In this document: positions 11,090-22,535 of the stretch, piece by piece
Numbering within the stretch: position 1 is the stretch's first letter
Layout: every line of letters starts with the position of its first letter
From: Synchiropus splendidus
Taxonomy: Eukaryota > Chordata > Actinopteri > Syngnathiformes > Callionymidae
Assembly (NCBI RefSeq): GCF_027744825.2
Contig: NC_071340.1
Coordinates: 8,943,501-9,007,500 of the forward strand
Direction: 5' to 3'
DNA length: 64,000 nucleotides
Notes under the pieces: model-generated
Seen by the model: the letters and a program-made list of their open reading frames with translations, nothing else
The model's database searches: none
Told to the model about the DNA's origin: nothing
Made by a program: the position numbers and the translations under genes

Positions 11090-13985
11090 TTAGTGGGCCT
11101 TCGTGCGGTCGAACAGCTTCTTGAGCTGCTCCTTGGATGTGGCCTCTGTCTGCTGCATGAGGTCAGCGTGTCCCCTTGTCACACCCCAGCTGTCGGGCAT
11201 GGACATGGAGGGGCACTCAGGGCGACCAGAGGCGGGTTTCAGGTTCTCCCAGTAGTCACGGCGAGCCCTGGCATGGAGAAGTCGTGGTTAAAACCACACC
11301 TGGATCCAGTCAGAATGGAAACGCTCAGGGTGTTCCTACCTGGCTCTGACCCAGGGTTTGGTGTGCATCTCCAGACCAGCTCCCCAGCTGCCGTGTTTCT
11401 CTGAAGCAGCGGGCAGGACTCCTCTCTCCACGGCCAGTTCTTCAGCCACAGCTCGGATATGATAGGGCTCATAACCGCAGCAGCCTCCGATGAAGTGGAT
11501 GCCGGCGTTGTAGGCCTCTCTGGCGTACTTGTGCATGTCCCAGCGGGTCAGGATCCTGGGCTCCAGACCTATGACAACCAAGTTTTGTTGGTTCATCCAT
11601 CTGTCGTGGTAAGTACAATCAAACCACCAAACAGAAATTGTATTTTTACCAAAGGGGAATTCTGGCAGGTCGATGAATCCCTGGCAGTTGCAGTCGGGAG
11701 TGTGGAAAGCCAGGGGCTGGACCATGTAGTGAGCCTTCAGACCGGCCTTCTCCACACCCTCCTTCATCATCTTCACAGCCTTCACGCAGGTCATAGGGTC
11801 AAAGTGGCAGTTGACTCCAACAATCTGGGCGCCTGAAGAAGAACACACAGATGACCACTGTTATGTTTAAGCTTCTTTACCACGAAGAACACAGTTATCA
11901 CCGGTTCAATTTATGTTGAAAGAGATGCTTTACCTGACATTTGAGTTGTTCATTAAAACAAGTGGTAGTTGACTAGCTATTTAGATGGCTAGCTTCAAGC
12001 CAAGAAGCTAAGCTAGCTATGTTGTCAGTGTTGACCAATTGTTAGATTTGAAAGTTACACATCAGTATATTTTCATGAACCCTCATGTTTCATTGTAGAA
12101 TATATAAAACACATTATTACTGTCGTGTGTGCTCTGTAGTTTGCGTTCTTGGTTTAAAAATGATGTGAGGTTTCATTAAAATGGTAGTTCCAATCCAAAT
12201 ATTTTAAAAGCAGAGAGTGCCACCTAGTGGCCACTGAAAATGAGGACACTGTTTCATGAAGCTTCAACAGCCCCTCACTAATTCCGAGCATTGTTGCATT
12301 AGCATCTTCTTTTACAATTGAGTTGTGGCCGCTGACTGGTTAGCTTAGATTTGTTTGGGAATAAAGTTGGTGGATGTAGTACAAAGACTGAACCAACCGG
12401 CTTTGACCAGACGGACAGCGCACTCTCCGGGGGAGACGCCGTGCATGTCACCCTCTGGTCCGATGCACAGAGAAGCAGCCACAGGCTTGCCGGTCTGCTT
12501 CAGAACCTCCACAGCCCACACAGCCTCCTCAACGTGCTCAAAGTACTGCAGGCGAGAGTCACATGATCACTCTGTTCAGCAACTTCTGAGGAATGAAGCA
12601 GGGCTTTCAATCACCTCAGCAATCAGGAAGTCCACATTCTTCTTCACGAACACCTCCAGTTGCTTCTTGAAGATGGTCTTCACCTCGGCTTCGCTCTTGC
12701 AGCTCAGGTAGGACGGAGTCTGGGAGACTCCTCCGGCGACCAGAGCGTCGCCCTCGTTGGCCACCTCGCGTGCCAGATCGCAGGCAGCTTCGTTGATCTG
12801 AGCACCCTGAAGAGAGAAACAAACCGGTTTGTTTGGGCTTTGAACTCACAGGCCAGGGAAACAGAACAGAACTCACTGTGAAGGTGAGCTTGTTGCCCCT
12901 GTTCTCCAGCTTGTCATCGCTGGCGTAGAAGGTGAAGGTCTGCATCACGTTGGCCCCGGCTCTCAGGAACTCCCTGTGCAGCTGGCGCACTGACAGTAGC
13001 AACAAGACAACATCAGACTGCGAGTGAAGGTGCTAGATAATTTACATTATTTTACATACTATGAAGATTTTTCTTGTTTACAACTATATAAATATATATA
13101 TATGTTTTTTTTTACATTGTACATTGTATTTTTGAACCATTATTCTTCTATATTCCTAACAATGATTAAAAAATATGATGAAAAACTTTTTGTAAAATGT
13201 GCACACTGCTATGTATAAATATGCAAGTACATTCATCTGGACTTCAAGTCAGCTAGCTTCTGGTTCTCTTTGTAGTTTTCCATTGAGTGCCACAATTGTA
13301 CGAATCAAACTTTGTTATCATTACTAATGTAAATTGTTTGCCTTGTTTTAAGCCTTTCAATGAAGATTTGGGGGCCCCTCTCACCTGCTTCAGGGTACTC
13401 TGCAGCCGCCTCAGGGGTCCAGGGTCCGGCCTTCACGTAGCCCCTCTTCTCAAGGGCAAACACGAAGCCACCATCTCCGATCACAACCTCACCAGCGTCA
13501 AGACGCTCCAAGATTCCCTGCAGAGGAACAGAAATTTAGGAAATGCAGCAGAAATTCCAAACTTAATATTAGAGCACTGAAATATGAAGAAACATTTTTA
13601 CTTGACTTTCACTGAGTTGTTTAGCCACTGTGACCAGATCAACTGTGGCTGTATATATGACGATACGACTGAAAACAGCATTCAGTATCATCTCATTGCA
13701 CTGACATCAAAAATATTAGGTGAGGCTCTTTGTCGTCATTTTAAGTAGTAAAACATACTTATAACTACTACTGCTAATAATAATAATAACCTCCCAATGC
13801 TGCACTTTTAGTGCATATTTTTTAGTCACTGATAAAATGTACTTCATAAGAACATATGTGTCGTCTTTTGTCTTTGAGTGCAGATGTTTCTTAACCGCAC
13901 TGAAGAAATATTTTTCAGAAAATGTAGTCAAAAGCTATTTCCAGCTTGACCTGCTCTGGAGACGTACCTTCTTTGTTGGTGCCAT
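11090..13985 (-). CDS. bhmt: Betaine-homocysteine S-methyltransferase, copy 1 (8 exons)
   Basis: Cytosolic zinc enzyme that moves a methyl group from betaine to homocysteine, giving dimethylglycine and methionine. Exons on the minus strand: 13985-13968, 13517-13385, 12989-12877, 12806-12615, 12545-12398, 11832-11650, 11568-11340, 11267-11090. All splice sites are GT-AG and the phases match; 397 residues (human BHMT about 406). Visible active-site elements: IGDGGF (Asp21), GPWTPE, TFTFYAS, FLIAE|YFEH (Glu152/Tyr153), and the three zinc cysteines GVNCHFD (Cys210) and [10 protein letters not shown] (Cys292, Cys293). The C-terminal arm ([11 protein letters not shown] ... [11 protein letters not shown]) used in tetramer formation is present. 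Exon 1 encodes only MAPTKK. After ENRGN the chain is two residues shorter than the human protein. The second copy lies 0.85 kb upstream in the same orientation. Confidence 0.95.
12205..12280. mobile_element. Fragment of the same inverted-repeat element (bhmt copy 1 intron 5)
   Basis: Contains the core gagtgccacctagtgg followed by 'gaggacactgtttcatgaag' and ctt: the core and one end of the element described at 29918-30064. Confidence 0.55.
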
Positions 13986-14061
13986 AATCCTGACGTTGTG
14001 TGGACCCCTGGCTGCTCAGGCTTGAGAGGCTGATGCGACATTGTAGCTGGGAAGAGTCCCA

Positions 14062-14068
14062 CTATAAA
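14062..14068 (-). promoter_or_regulatory. TATA-like element of bhmt copy 1
   Basis: On the minus strand CATTTATAGT lies about 80 bp upstream of the copy 1 ATG (13985), the distance expected for a TATA box with a short 5' UTR. The canonical TATAAA reads on the opposite strand, so the call is tentative. Copy 2 has a clear TATA box at a similar distance. Confidence 0.4.
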
Positions 14069-14099
14069 TGCCTCGAATGGAGGGGAGGACGCAGAGCAA

Positions 14100-14765
14100 C
14101 AGCCTCTCTGATTGGCAAAACAAACTTGCGTAACTCTGTGTTTACTCCTCCCTCGCTCGCCTATGTGGTGGGCTGTGATCATCGACGGTATAGTTTTTCA
14201 CTAAAAAGATGAGAGGTCACTTTGTGCAACAATGAGCAATGCTTGTGCAAATGCAACTGATGTTGCTTATCAAGATGGGTCCTGGATGCTTTGAATGGCT
14301 CATGGCCTCATGAACATCAACACGAGTTAAAAACACTTTTACTAGTTGATTTTTTTTTATCAAAGTCAGGCGCGTCTGCACCAACAAAGCACTTCCCCCA
14401 AGAGAGTGACGCGTGTCGCTTAACACCTATTCCAAGTCTGGAGTGGCTCAGCAAAATAGTTCCAATTGCTTTGCTAGTTACTGTGTCATGACTATGTTAT
14501 GCTTTATTGCTATTACCATTGGATTATTACCCTATTTTTCAAGTATTCTCTTAAATTATGAGGAAGATGGTTGATTGAAAGGTGAAGATCACCTTGCATG
14601 CTTTCCTGATTTAACAAAGCTAGCATGCGACCATCACACTACCTAACTAAGCTAGCGTTTTATTTCTATTTGGCATCATGTATTCTAGAAGACTGAGCCA
14701 ACATCCTTTGTTGTAGAAAGAGGGAGCTAATGGACAAGACAAACTCCCAACCACTTGTTGTTTGT
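14100..14765. other. Spacer between the two bhmt copies
   Basis: About 0.7 kb separates the promoter of copy 1 from the polyadenylation signal of copy 2. No coding sequence and no recognisable transposon were seen in it, so it gives no hint of how the duplication arose. Confidence 0.5.
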
Positions 14766-14770
14766 TGTCA

Positions 14771-14776
14771 TTTATT
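14771..14776 (-). terminator. Polyadenylation signal of bhmt copy 2
   Basis: AATAAA on the minus strand, 54 nt past the stop of copy 2 at 14830; a very short 3' UTR. Confidence 0.6.
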
Positions 14777-14829
14777 GTTTTGGGGTTGACAGAATAATGC
14801 TTCTGAAGCTGAGCACGTGTCACAAGTCA

Positions 14830-17197
14830 CTAGTGCTTATGTTTCTTCTGCATTTCCAGCAAGTGCTTCATTTCTTGAGCACTTGTGGCTTCTTTGTGTT
14901 GCACCAGGTCACTGTGGCCCTTGGTTATACCCCAGCACTCTGGGGTGGACAAGGAGGGGCACAGGGGGCGTCCAGATGCAGGGTGGATGTTCTCCCAATA
15001 TTCACGCCGAGATCTGAAACAATAGGCGAGTGAAGGTGGAATACTCTGAGAGGTGCGACGCGACTGTCCAGGTCGGTGGTTTACCTGGCTCTGACCCAGG
15101 GTTTGGTGTGCATCTCCAGACCGGCTCCCCACAGTCCGTGTTTTTCTGATGCTGCGGGCAGGAATCCTCTCTCTTGCGCCAGTTCCTCGGCGATAGCCCG
15201 GATATGGTAGGGTTCGAATCCACAGCAGCCACCGATGTAGCGGATGCCAGCCTTGTATGCCTCCCTGGCGTACTTGTGCATGTCCCAGCGGGTCATCATC
15301 CGGGGCTCCAGAGCTGCCGAGCAGCAGATACTCAATCGAATTAAGTGCTGGCTAGATCAAAGAATCAATGGAGAGAGGTGAAATACCAAAGGGGAATTCT
15401 GGCAGGTCGATGAATCCCTGGCTGTTGCAGTCAGGAGTAAGGATGGCCAGGGGCTGGACCATGTAGTGGGCCTTCAGTCCGGCTTTCTCCACACCAGCCT
15501 TCATCTTCTGGACGGCCTTCACGGAGGTGAAGGGGTCGAAGTGGCAGTTGACTCCAACAATCTGGGCGCCTTGAAAAGAACATGAAAATACTTTGAACTT
15601 TCGTCCGGGTCTCCACCTATCACCAGCCTTTAAAGACAGTTCTCTTGCAGTACCTCGGTGGACTTCATCCTACATATGCTTAACTACGCAGTTGTACCTC
15701 TTTACCATATAAATGAAACATATGGTTTTGGGAAGCTCGTACCGGCCTTGACAAGCCTGACAGCACACTCCTCTGGAGTGACCCCGTGCATGTCCCCCTC
15801 AGGCCCAATGCACATTGAAGCGGCCACCGGCTTCCCACTAGTCTTCAGCACCTGCACAGCCCACTCGGCCTCCTCAACGTGCTCAAAGTACTGCAAACAG
15901 CACAGGAGTTACGTTTCGATTAAAAACAAAACAAAACACAAAGTGAAAGTGACCATCTTCACCTCGGCGATGAGGAAGTCCACGTTCTTCTTCAGGAACA
16001 CCTCCAGCTGCTTCTTGAAGACAGCTTTCACTTCTGCCTCGCTCTTGCCGCTCAGGTAAGTCGGGCACTGGCAAATGCCGCCAGCCACAATAGCGTCACC
16101 CTCATTGGCCACCTCCCTCGCCAGGTCGCAGGCAGCCTCATTGATTTGTGCTCCCTGGAAGGATAAGGCTGCTGAATCCAAACTTCAGGATTCATCACTG
16201 TACATGTAGTATGGGATCAGATCTCACAGTTAAGGTGAGCTTGTTGCCCCTGTTCTCCAGCTTGTCGTCGCTGGCGTAGAAGGTGAAGGTCTGCATGACG
16301 TTAGCTCCGGCCCTCAGGAACTCCCTGTGCAGCTGGCGCACTGACACAGATGAGTCGTCGTCATGAAAAGATTCAATGTTTGGTGCGCACGCACGACCAA
16401 TTCATACCAGCCTCCGGGTGCGTGACAGTGCACTCGGGGGTCCATGGCCCGGCTTTCACGTAGCCCCTCCTCTCCAGAGCAAAGACAAAACCTCCATCGC
16501 CGATGACGATCTCGCCCGCGTTCAGGCGCTCAAGGATTCCCTTGAAGGAGTGGAGAATCCATACTGTTATTCTCTAAAGCTGAACACCAATACTCGGAGG
16601 CTGACGCTCTGGGAAACTGAGATAAAGACACATCTGCTTGTGTACTCATGACCAAGCTACAATTCCTTTAAAACTTTTTTTTTTTTTAAACTGTTCTTCA
16701 TCACGTGTATTACAACTTAAGAAAAGACATGAATTGAACGGTGTGATGGATGCTATGTTTACGAGAGAAGAGGTCCAAAGGTGAGCAGATAAAGACAGGC
16801 GCTGACTGCTTTGCTCTGGTCCTTAAATAAAACCTACACTCGGCAAAACCTTATAGACTTGTCGGCCACTGAGCCACATGACTCTCAAGGCGTATTGCTT
16901 CAGGACCTGGAGGACACTGCTGTGGGCTGCAATAAGTCCAAGTTGTTGAAACCAAACAAAATTCAAAGCCAAATTCTGCTTTTGAACGCTTGATTCGATG
17001 CTACGTTTTCTTTGGAGACCTGTCCGAGAACTTGATCGTTCTTTGCGTGGACCATCAAGCATTTCTAAAACACACTGATGTACACAAGAATGATCTCTAT
17101 ACGGGCATATTTGAGCCACTAAACTCAGGTTCTCTTGACAGACTGAGCATCTAGAAACACACACTAACAGTAGGGTTACCTTCTTGCCTGGTGCCAT
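14830..17197 (-). CDS. bhmt: Betaine-homocysteine S-methyltransferase, copy 2 (tandem paralogue, 8 exons)
   Basis: Same reaction and fold as copy 1. Exons on the minus strand: 17197-17180, 16540-16408, 16340-16228, 16154-15963, 15890-15743, 15569-15387, 15313-15085, 15013-14830; 399 residues. The first seven exons have exactly the same lengths and phases as copy 1 and only the last differs (184 versus 178 nt). Zinc ligands (GVNCHFD Cys210; [11 protein letters not shown]ys292/293), IGDGGF, GPWTPE, FYAS and FLIAE|YFEH are all intact, so it should be active. It differs at otherwise steady places: [12 protein letters not shown] instead of [21 protein letters not shown] instead of PLAFHTPDC, and FALEPR instead of FGLEPR at the exon 6/7 junction. 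The C-terminal arm is diverged ([14 protein letters not shown]). Which copy is the direct orthologue of the single bhmt of other vertebrates cannot be told here. Confidence 0.94.
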
Positions 17198-17288
17198 TTC
17201 CCAGCTCTAGGTGCAGAACAAAGAACTATCAAGCAGCAAACCCCTCGGTTCGTCCCAGAGTGCGAGAACAACCAGTCTTGTTCGTCTG

Positions 17289-17296
17289 ATTTTATA
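17289..17296 (-). promoter_or_regulatory. TATA box of bhmt copy 2
   Basis: TATAAAAT on the minus strand, 92 nt upstream of the copy 2 start codon. Spacing fits a TATA-driven start about 60 nt before the ATG, as usual for liver-type genes. Confidence 0.6.
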
Positions 17297-18104
17297 CCAA
17301 CGGGTGAATATGGGAGGAATTTGTGCCCATGCCAACAGAAAAATGACTTGCCAGTTTGAGTATTGTATAACTGAAGCTGACCCCATAATCAGTGCAAGGC
17401 AGGTGTGTTAACCAAACTCACAGTATTGTATATTCAGATCATGCTTTATTTATTGTTGATCATGAATATGTCCGCATGTAACTTGACATTTAACAATTTA
17501 TATGAAGTCAGTAAGGTTCAACGTGTTATGTGTTATTGCACCAGCGATCACTGATAGTATGAACAGGCAGAGGAAGTTCGTGAATGGAAGATACTGAGAT
17601 TATGCATACAGATGTATTTACCGATGAAGTGACTCACAATGTCGAGACGTCGTCGTGAGAAACTAGACTACCACTGCTGCAGGCTACGAGGCACAGCAGT
17701 CCTCACGTACCTTTGATTCCCAGTTTATCTCATGGGATTTGCACCACATGAAAAAGATGCATTTAAAAGTGCTGTTTATTTTCAGCTTTTGTTAACCATT
17801 AACAAACACTTCTTGTCTCTCGGAAATGCGCGCACAGACACTCACACACGCAGATTGTGGTGCTTTTGCACAGTCCGTGTTCTTGTTGGCTCTGGGTTTT
17901 TCCAGTTTGAGGGAGATTACGGGGTTAGCCTCCTCTGTGACTTATCAGCCGAGTCAAAGTTCAGTGAAACGCCTCCGATCTATAGTGTTGTCTATAGGAG
18001 TTCATCAGGGGTCTAACAAAAGCTGCACAGTCTCACATTCTTGGGTTTAAAAGCGCTGACTGTTGTGTAAATGGCCATTAGTGGAAAAAAAAAGAATGGA
18101 TGAA

Positions 18105-18109
<5 letters not shown>

Positions 18110-18141
<32 letters not shown>
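18110..18141. repeat. (AT)n microsatellite
   Basis: Perfect AT alternation of about 32 bp. Confidence 0.9.
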
Positions 18142-18145
<4 letters not shown>

Positions 18146-18778
18146 TATAATTTATTCTCAGCAGAATTTGCAACCACACAAAATTATATTTTATTTTACT
18201 TTTTGTATATACTTCTACTTTCTATACATTTATTTTTAGATTATTGGTTAATTGTTTAACATAACTTTTTCAAGAAGAAATCCCAAATGTGTTTTTTTCC
18301 TCTTTTTAAATAAAACACATTTGACCATGGACAGTGGGTTACGAAGGGTTGGAGGATACTTACTTAAATCACGAACTGTCTTTCTGTTTGCAGTGAGGCG
18401 AGTTTAGAGAAACACAAACAAAATGAATTGACCAGACAGAATGAGCGGGTCAAGGTTTGGCACATGAATTCAACTAAACAAACCTCTAAAGGGGCCCGAA
18501 TGTGCAATGCATTTGCATCAAAATAACATTTTAAATGCTTGTATTTTCAACTTGACCATCGCGTCACTAGTTCACTCAATGGCATGAGAACTGCCTCACC
18601 GTTGATGACATTTATAGAGTCCAATGTCCTAGGTTACTTGACAAAGCAGACACATGTCTGTGACGAGCATGTGTTGCAACAGATGAGTTTTTCTTCTAAA
18701 TCTTTTTGTTTGTGTTCAAATGTCTCCACTTTACCTCTCTGACCAGCTTCAGAAGTACAACCCATCTCCATCCCAGAG

Positions 18779-18990
18779 ATGTTTTCGTCGCACCTCAAAG
18801 CCAAGCCAAGGGGTGACCAGGCCTGGAATCTGCTCTCTTTGCACTTACCTCCTCACTTTGTGTTTTGCTCTAAAAAACCCATCTATTTAGCCTGGCTTTT
18901 GCCTACTTGTATTGTAACAATGATAATATATTCCACCCGCACGTCTGTCCCTGACCTGTACAGCACTTTGGTCAACTTTGTTAGGATTGG
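18779..18990 (+). mobile_element. 3'-end remnant of a CR1/L2-type LINE
   Basis: The + strand reads KPRGDQAWNLLSLHLPPHF followed by SKKPIYLAWLLPT. This resembles the C-terminal end of reverse transcriptases of the L2/CR1 clade in fish (pattern PRGD..WN.LP.H..., then a K-P/T-H-LF-LAF motif). Only the last stretch of the element remains and it is not functional. Family assignment is from motif memory only. Confidence 0.6.
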
Positions 18991-20002
18991 ATTGGAAATG
19001 AAAGTTGGCATTTTTGGGTCACTCTTGCACAAAAAAAGTAAACCTGGTGTTGAAACTGTGTTGACCAGGAGAAGACCAGCTGTGCTTGGTGGCGACTGGT
19101 TCCCACTGGATGAACGTCGAGGTCAGTGGTTACCAACGACTAGACTGAGAGAATAAGGAGTCGGGAGTCAAAAGTAGTTTTCAATGTCTGCAACGGAGCA
19201 AGGTCTCACTGAAATCTGGAGGTAGATAGACATGATGGGCAGATTTGGCTTCATGAAGGTGCAAGAAAGGAGCAGGAAGACACATTTAAAGAGAATGACC
19301 TGAGCTGACACCGATAAGGCCGGGGTTAATCATTGAATACCAACAAACAGATAAGCCGTCATTCAAAGCTTTGGACTTGTCCCGTGTTTGATTGCAGAGC
19401 AGCGCAGACAGGTTTGTGTAACGGTTTGGGGATTTGAACACATGTACTGTGACCTGTTTGCTTCAGTAGCCTGAAGCTGATTCTAGACGTTGTGATAATC
19501 CTCACGGATGTGGCTGTTTCTTCATGACTCCAGTTATGACACATCCTCCCCTTCGCCAGGCCACTCACTCAACACTACTCCACTGTTTGCTGAAGGTTTG
19601 TTTTCACAGCAGTGATAATGGTTGCAAAATGCTTCAGTTAGTAGCAGTAGAAACTTGCCTTGTTCTCAAAATAACAGTTCCCTTTCAATCCCGGTATTAT
19701 TTCTATGTGAGCATCAATCTTGATCTGTCTCCATTTTGAAGAGGGTAAGTAGCTCACTCTCCACGGGACGCCTGCGAACAGAAGTTCTTCAAACTGAGTG
19801 AAGCCCTCTAGAGAGGCACTGTCACTGTTGGATAATTCCAAAAATCCTGTTCCACCACTGAAGAAAAAACAACAACCTGCAATCACCAGCCAGCAGGGGG
19901 CAGTATGGTTTCCTGTAAAAGGAGGGAGATACAAATTGTGTGTGAAACATTTGCACAAAAAAGGTATGAAGGGTCCATTAGTCGTAGAGGCCCCTAATAC
20001 AT

Positions 20003-20075
20003 GAACCAGCGCTTAGTCCTGTTCTGGGTTGCAGGGAGTGCTGGGACCTACCCCAGCAGTCATTGGGAAGTGTCG
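20003..20075. repeat. Decayed interspersed repeat fragment
   Basis: The phrase 'gggttgcagggagtgctggg' followed by 'acctaccccagcagtcattg' closely resembles a fragment I know as very common in teleost genomes. No coding capacity. The class is not certain. Confidence 0.45.
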
Positions 20076-20144
20076 GAAAATGGCGTGTGCCATGAGATTA
20101 CTGAGTTAGTGGTCACATCAAAGAGATGAGGCCTCGAAAAAATG

Positions 20145-20310
20145 ACCGTAAAGGAAGAGCGATCGAAGCTGGCAGGCCGCTTCAGACTGTTATATTGAAC
20201 TCTACAGACACAGATCCTGCTGACTTATCAACTAGTATAACTTCAGAGGTCCAGAGTCAACTCATCGGTGCCGCGGTTCAATGCCCTCACCATCAAGGAG
20301 CTGACATCAT
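20145..20310 (+). repeat. Interspersed repeat shared with 55935-56095 (copy 1)
   Basis: Shares an ordered set of blocks with 55935-56095 in the same orientation: gccgcttcagac / gccgtttcagac, tgctgacttatcaact, taacttcagaggtccagagtca. Two ancient copies of one element, class unknown. Confidence 0.55.
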
Positions 20311-20574
20311 TGTCAACAAGCTTCCTTCCTTCAGACATCGGCCAAGACTGAGGAACACGCATACTGCATCAGGTTATACACGCGACTTCTCGATCGTAAA
20401 CAAGGTTAGTAAGGGTTAGGGGCTTTTCACACTGCTCAGCAGTCTGTCATGTGCAAAAAAAACAGAAACAGAATTTGTGAAAAGCAACCAAGTTTTTGTT
20501 TACTTCTGCTGCATAGCTGAAGCTCACGCATCACACAGTCCGGTCATAGTCAAGCTACTCAGATAGTCCAGCTA

Positions 20575-20640
20575 TTAACCGTAGTAGTCCGACTAAGAGA
20601 AATTTGAATTTCTCTCCAATAGTCAGACTAAGCTGTTTAT
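20575..20640. repeat. Short inverted repeat
   Basis: 'tagtccgactaagagaaatt' continues into 'tgaatttctctccaatagtc': the core GAGAAATT-TG-AATTTCTC is a near-perfect palindrome flanked by related agtc(a/c)gacta motifs. Probably a small hairpin-forming repeat. Confidence 0.45.
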
Positions 20641-22417
20641 ATGTATTTTAAAAGCAGGACTTACGCAATAATCCACTGGGCCATAACTGCAGTCATTGAG
20701 AGGGAGACGTGGGAGACGCAGAAGACATTGCGTGAGAAGAACACAGCAACCCTGCCTCAGGAATCTGTCGTAAAGAATCCTGGTTACGTTTTGGGTGGTT
20801 AGCTGTAGAGTGATGGGCTGGGGGAAAGCATGAAAGTCGCTGAAGTGTCCCCACAAGAATGGTATGCATGTAGGGAGGTTTGTTCTGAAATTAGCTAACT
20901 CACATTTGCTAGACTGCTGAACCACCTCGGCAGAATTCTGCAAAGGAAGTCGACTTGAATTTGACCTTTGTGGGTTCAAAACCACAATATGCGGAACCTG
21001 CACACCTGCTGAAAGAAGGGAGACGGCAGCCTTTTTACCACGACTGGAGACACATGCTCCAGTGCTGGATGTGCGCTGACCCCACTCCAAAAGTGGCTGT
21101 GGCCTGGGTGGTTCGGACGACTGCGACTTATATTTTACAGGTCACATATTGTATCGAATATATAATTATTATACAGAAATGACGGGTACAATGTTCCTCA
21201 TATAATGAAGTAAATAAATAAATGCAGCATATGGCTTTATGCAGCTACTAAAATGTATGACGCAACAAATTTAAGTTGCATAAAATGTGTGCTCATTAAT
21301 GTTGATGATGATCTCTCCTCATTCAGCATCACAAAGCAGGGGTTTTCCAGCTGAACGTGGTGAACATACGTTTGTATTTTGCTGAAAAAGATTAAGGTTC
21401 TTTTCTATGTGCATTTATGGGAATTTTAAGAGCCGCCACACAGTTGTTCACTACTTGCTTCAATATTTTAAATACAATTATTTAAAATCACTTGAAAAGG
21501 CCCACAATGACGATGACATTGTTATGCAACTCTTTCGGTCATACACTGAACTTTGGCTCTAATGGTTAAACGTGTACGGCCAGAGAAGAACTCAGAAAGA
21601 ATCCAGAGCCTCTTACACTCAAGTTCTGCAGCATAGTACATCTATTATTTCCATAAAGTTACACGATGGTGGTTCTTTAAAATATTCTCCTCTTTCGAAT
21701 ATTTCCCGTTAGTTTCCCACCTTCACCTATCTGGATCATTCTCCCTGACCTAAAACAGTAATTCAAAAAAGTCGCCAACATACTTATACAGTAGGAGCAG
21801 TTCAATTGTTCCCCTCCCAGCACAGGTCCACCACAGTTCCAGCCGACTCCCAGCACAGTTCCAGCCTCTCGACTGACCCCCCTCTGCTTGAGGGAGTGTC
21901 TTTGAATAATGTAAACTCCACCTACTCGTAGCGCTATGAGGTCTGACCTGAAGGTGGCGCCTTCTCTTCTTACACAAAGCCCAGAGCGACTAGTGAAAGC
22001 TGGTCTCTCACCAACTTCGGTTGTGTTTTGAGAGTCTTGTCAGGCCTCCTCACATCATCCCTCCACTCAGTAAAGAGTCCCATGTCTCAGGAATAGGTCA
22101 GTTGAGGAGCCCGTCTGAGGCAAGCTTGGTTTATGAGACCACTTCTTCATGCCATTTCCATTCCTAAATTTTGTCTGTAGCTTTTAATTTCAATACAAAA
22201 GATCAATCTGCCCTCATTTATTTATTTATTTATTACTTAAATAGATCCACTCATTCAAGTCCGGTGACTCTGGTGGAGTTTTGACCCGGTTGACCCCTTC
22301 AGATGCCATGCATGTTCCAGCTGCAGTGTATTTTGGATTGTTGTCCTCGACAAAGCCATGGTCTGATCCAAAATGTCTTCGTATGTACAGCGCAGCATGC
22401 TCTTTAAGGATATACAG

Positions 22418-22535
22418 CAGGGGTGGCCAACCAGTCAGAGGCTAAGAGACATATTGTTTTGCTGTGTTGTTGAAAAGAGCCACATCCTACAAATATTTAC
22501 GGCTCAGCAGAGCGCTTCCAACAATTGTCGAGCTA
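22418..22535. repeat. Interspersed repeat ('ggggtggccaac' type)
   Basis: Begins 'agcaggggtggccaaccagt' and continues with 'aagagccacatcctacaaat', a pattern I recognise as a common fish short interspersed or MITE-like repeat. No coding capacity. Confidence 0.45.

Noticed and set aside
11459..11836. 125-codon + strand frame over bhmt copy 1 exons 6-7
   Set aside because: Antisense shadow that runs through an intron; the minus-strand frame has the zinc-binding motifs.
15205..15225. tRNA B-box-like word GGTTCGAATCC
   Set aside because: It lies inside a coding exon of bhmt copy 2 and has no matching A box, acceptor stem or anticodon arm around it.
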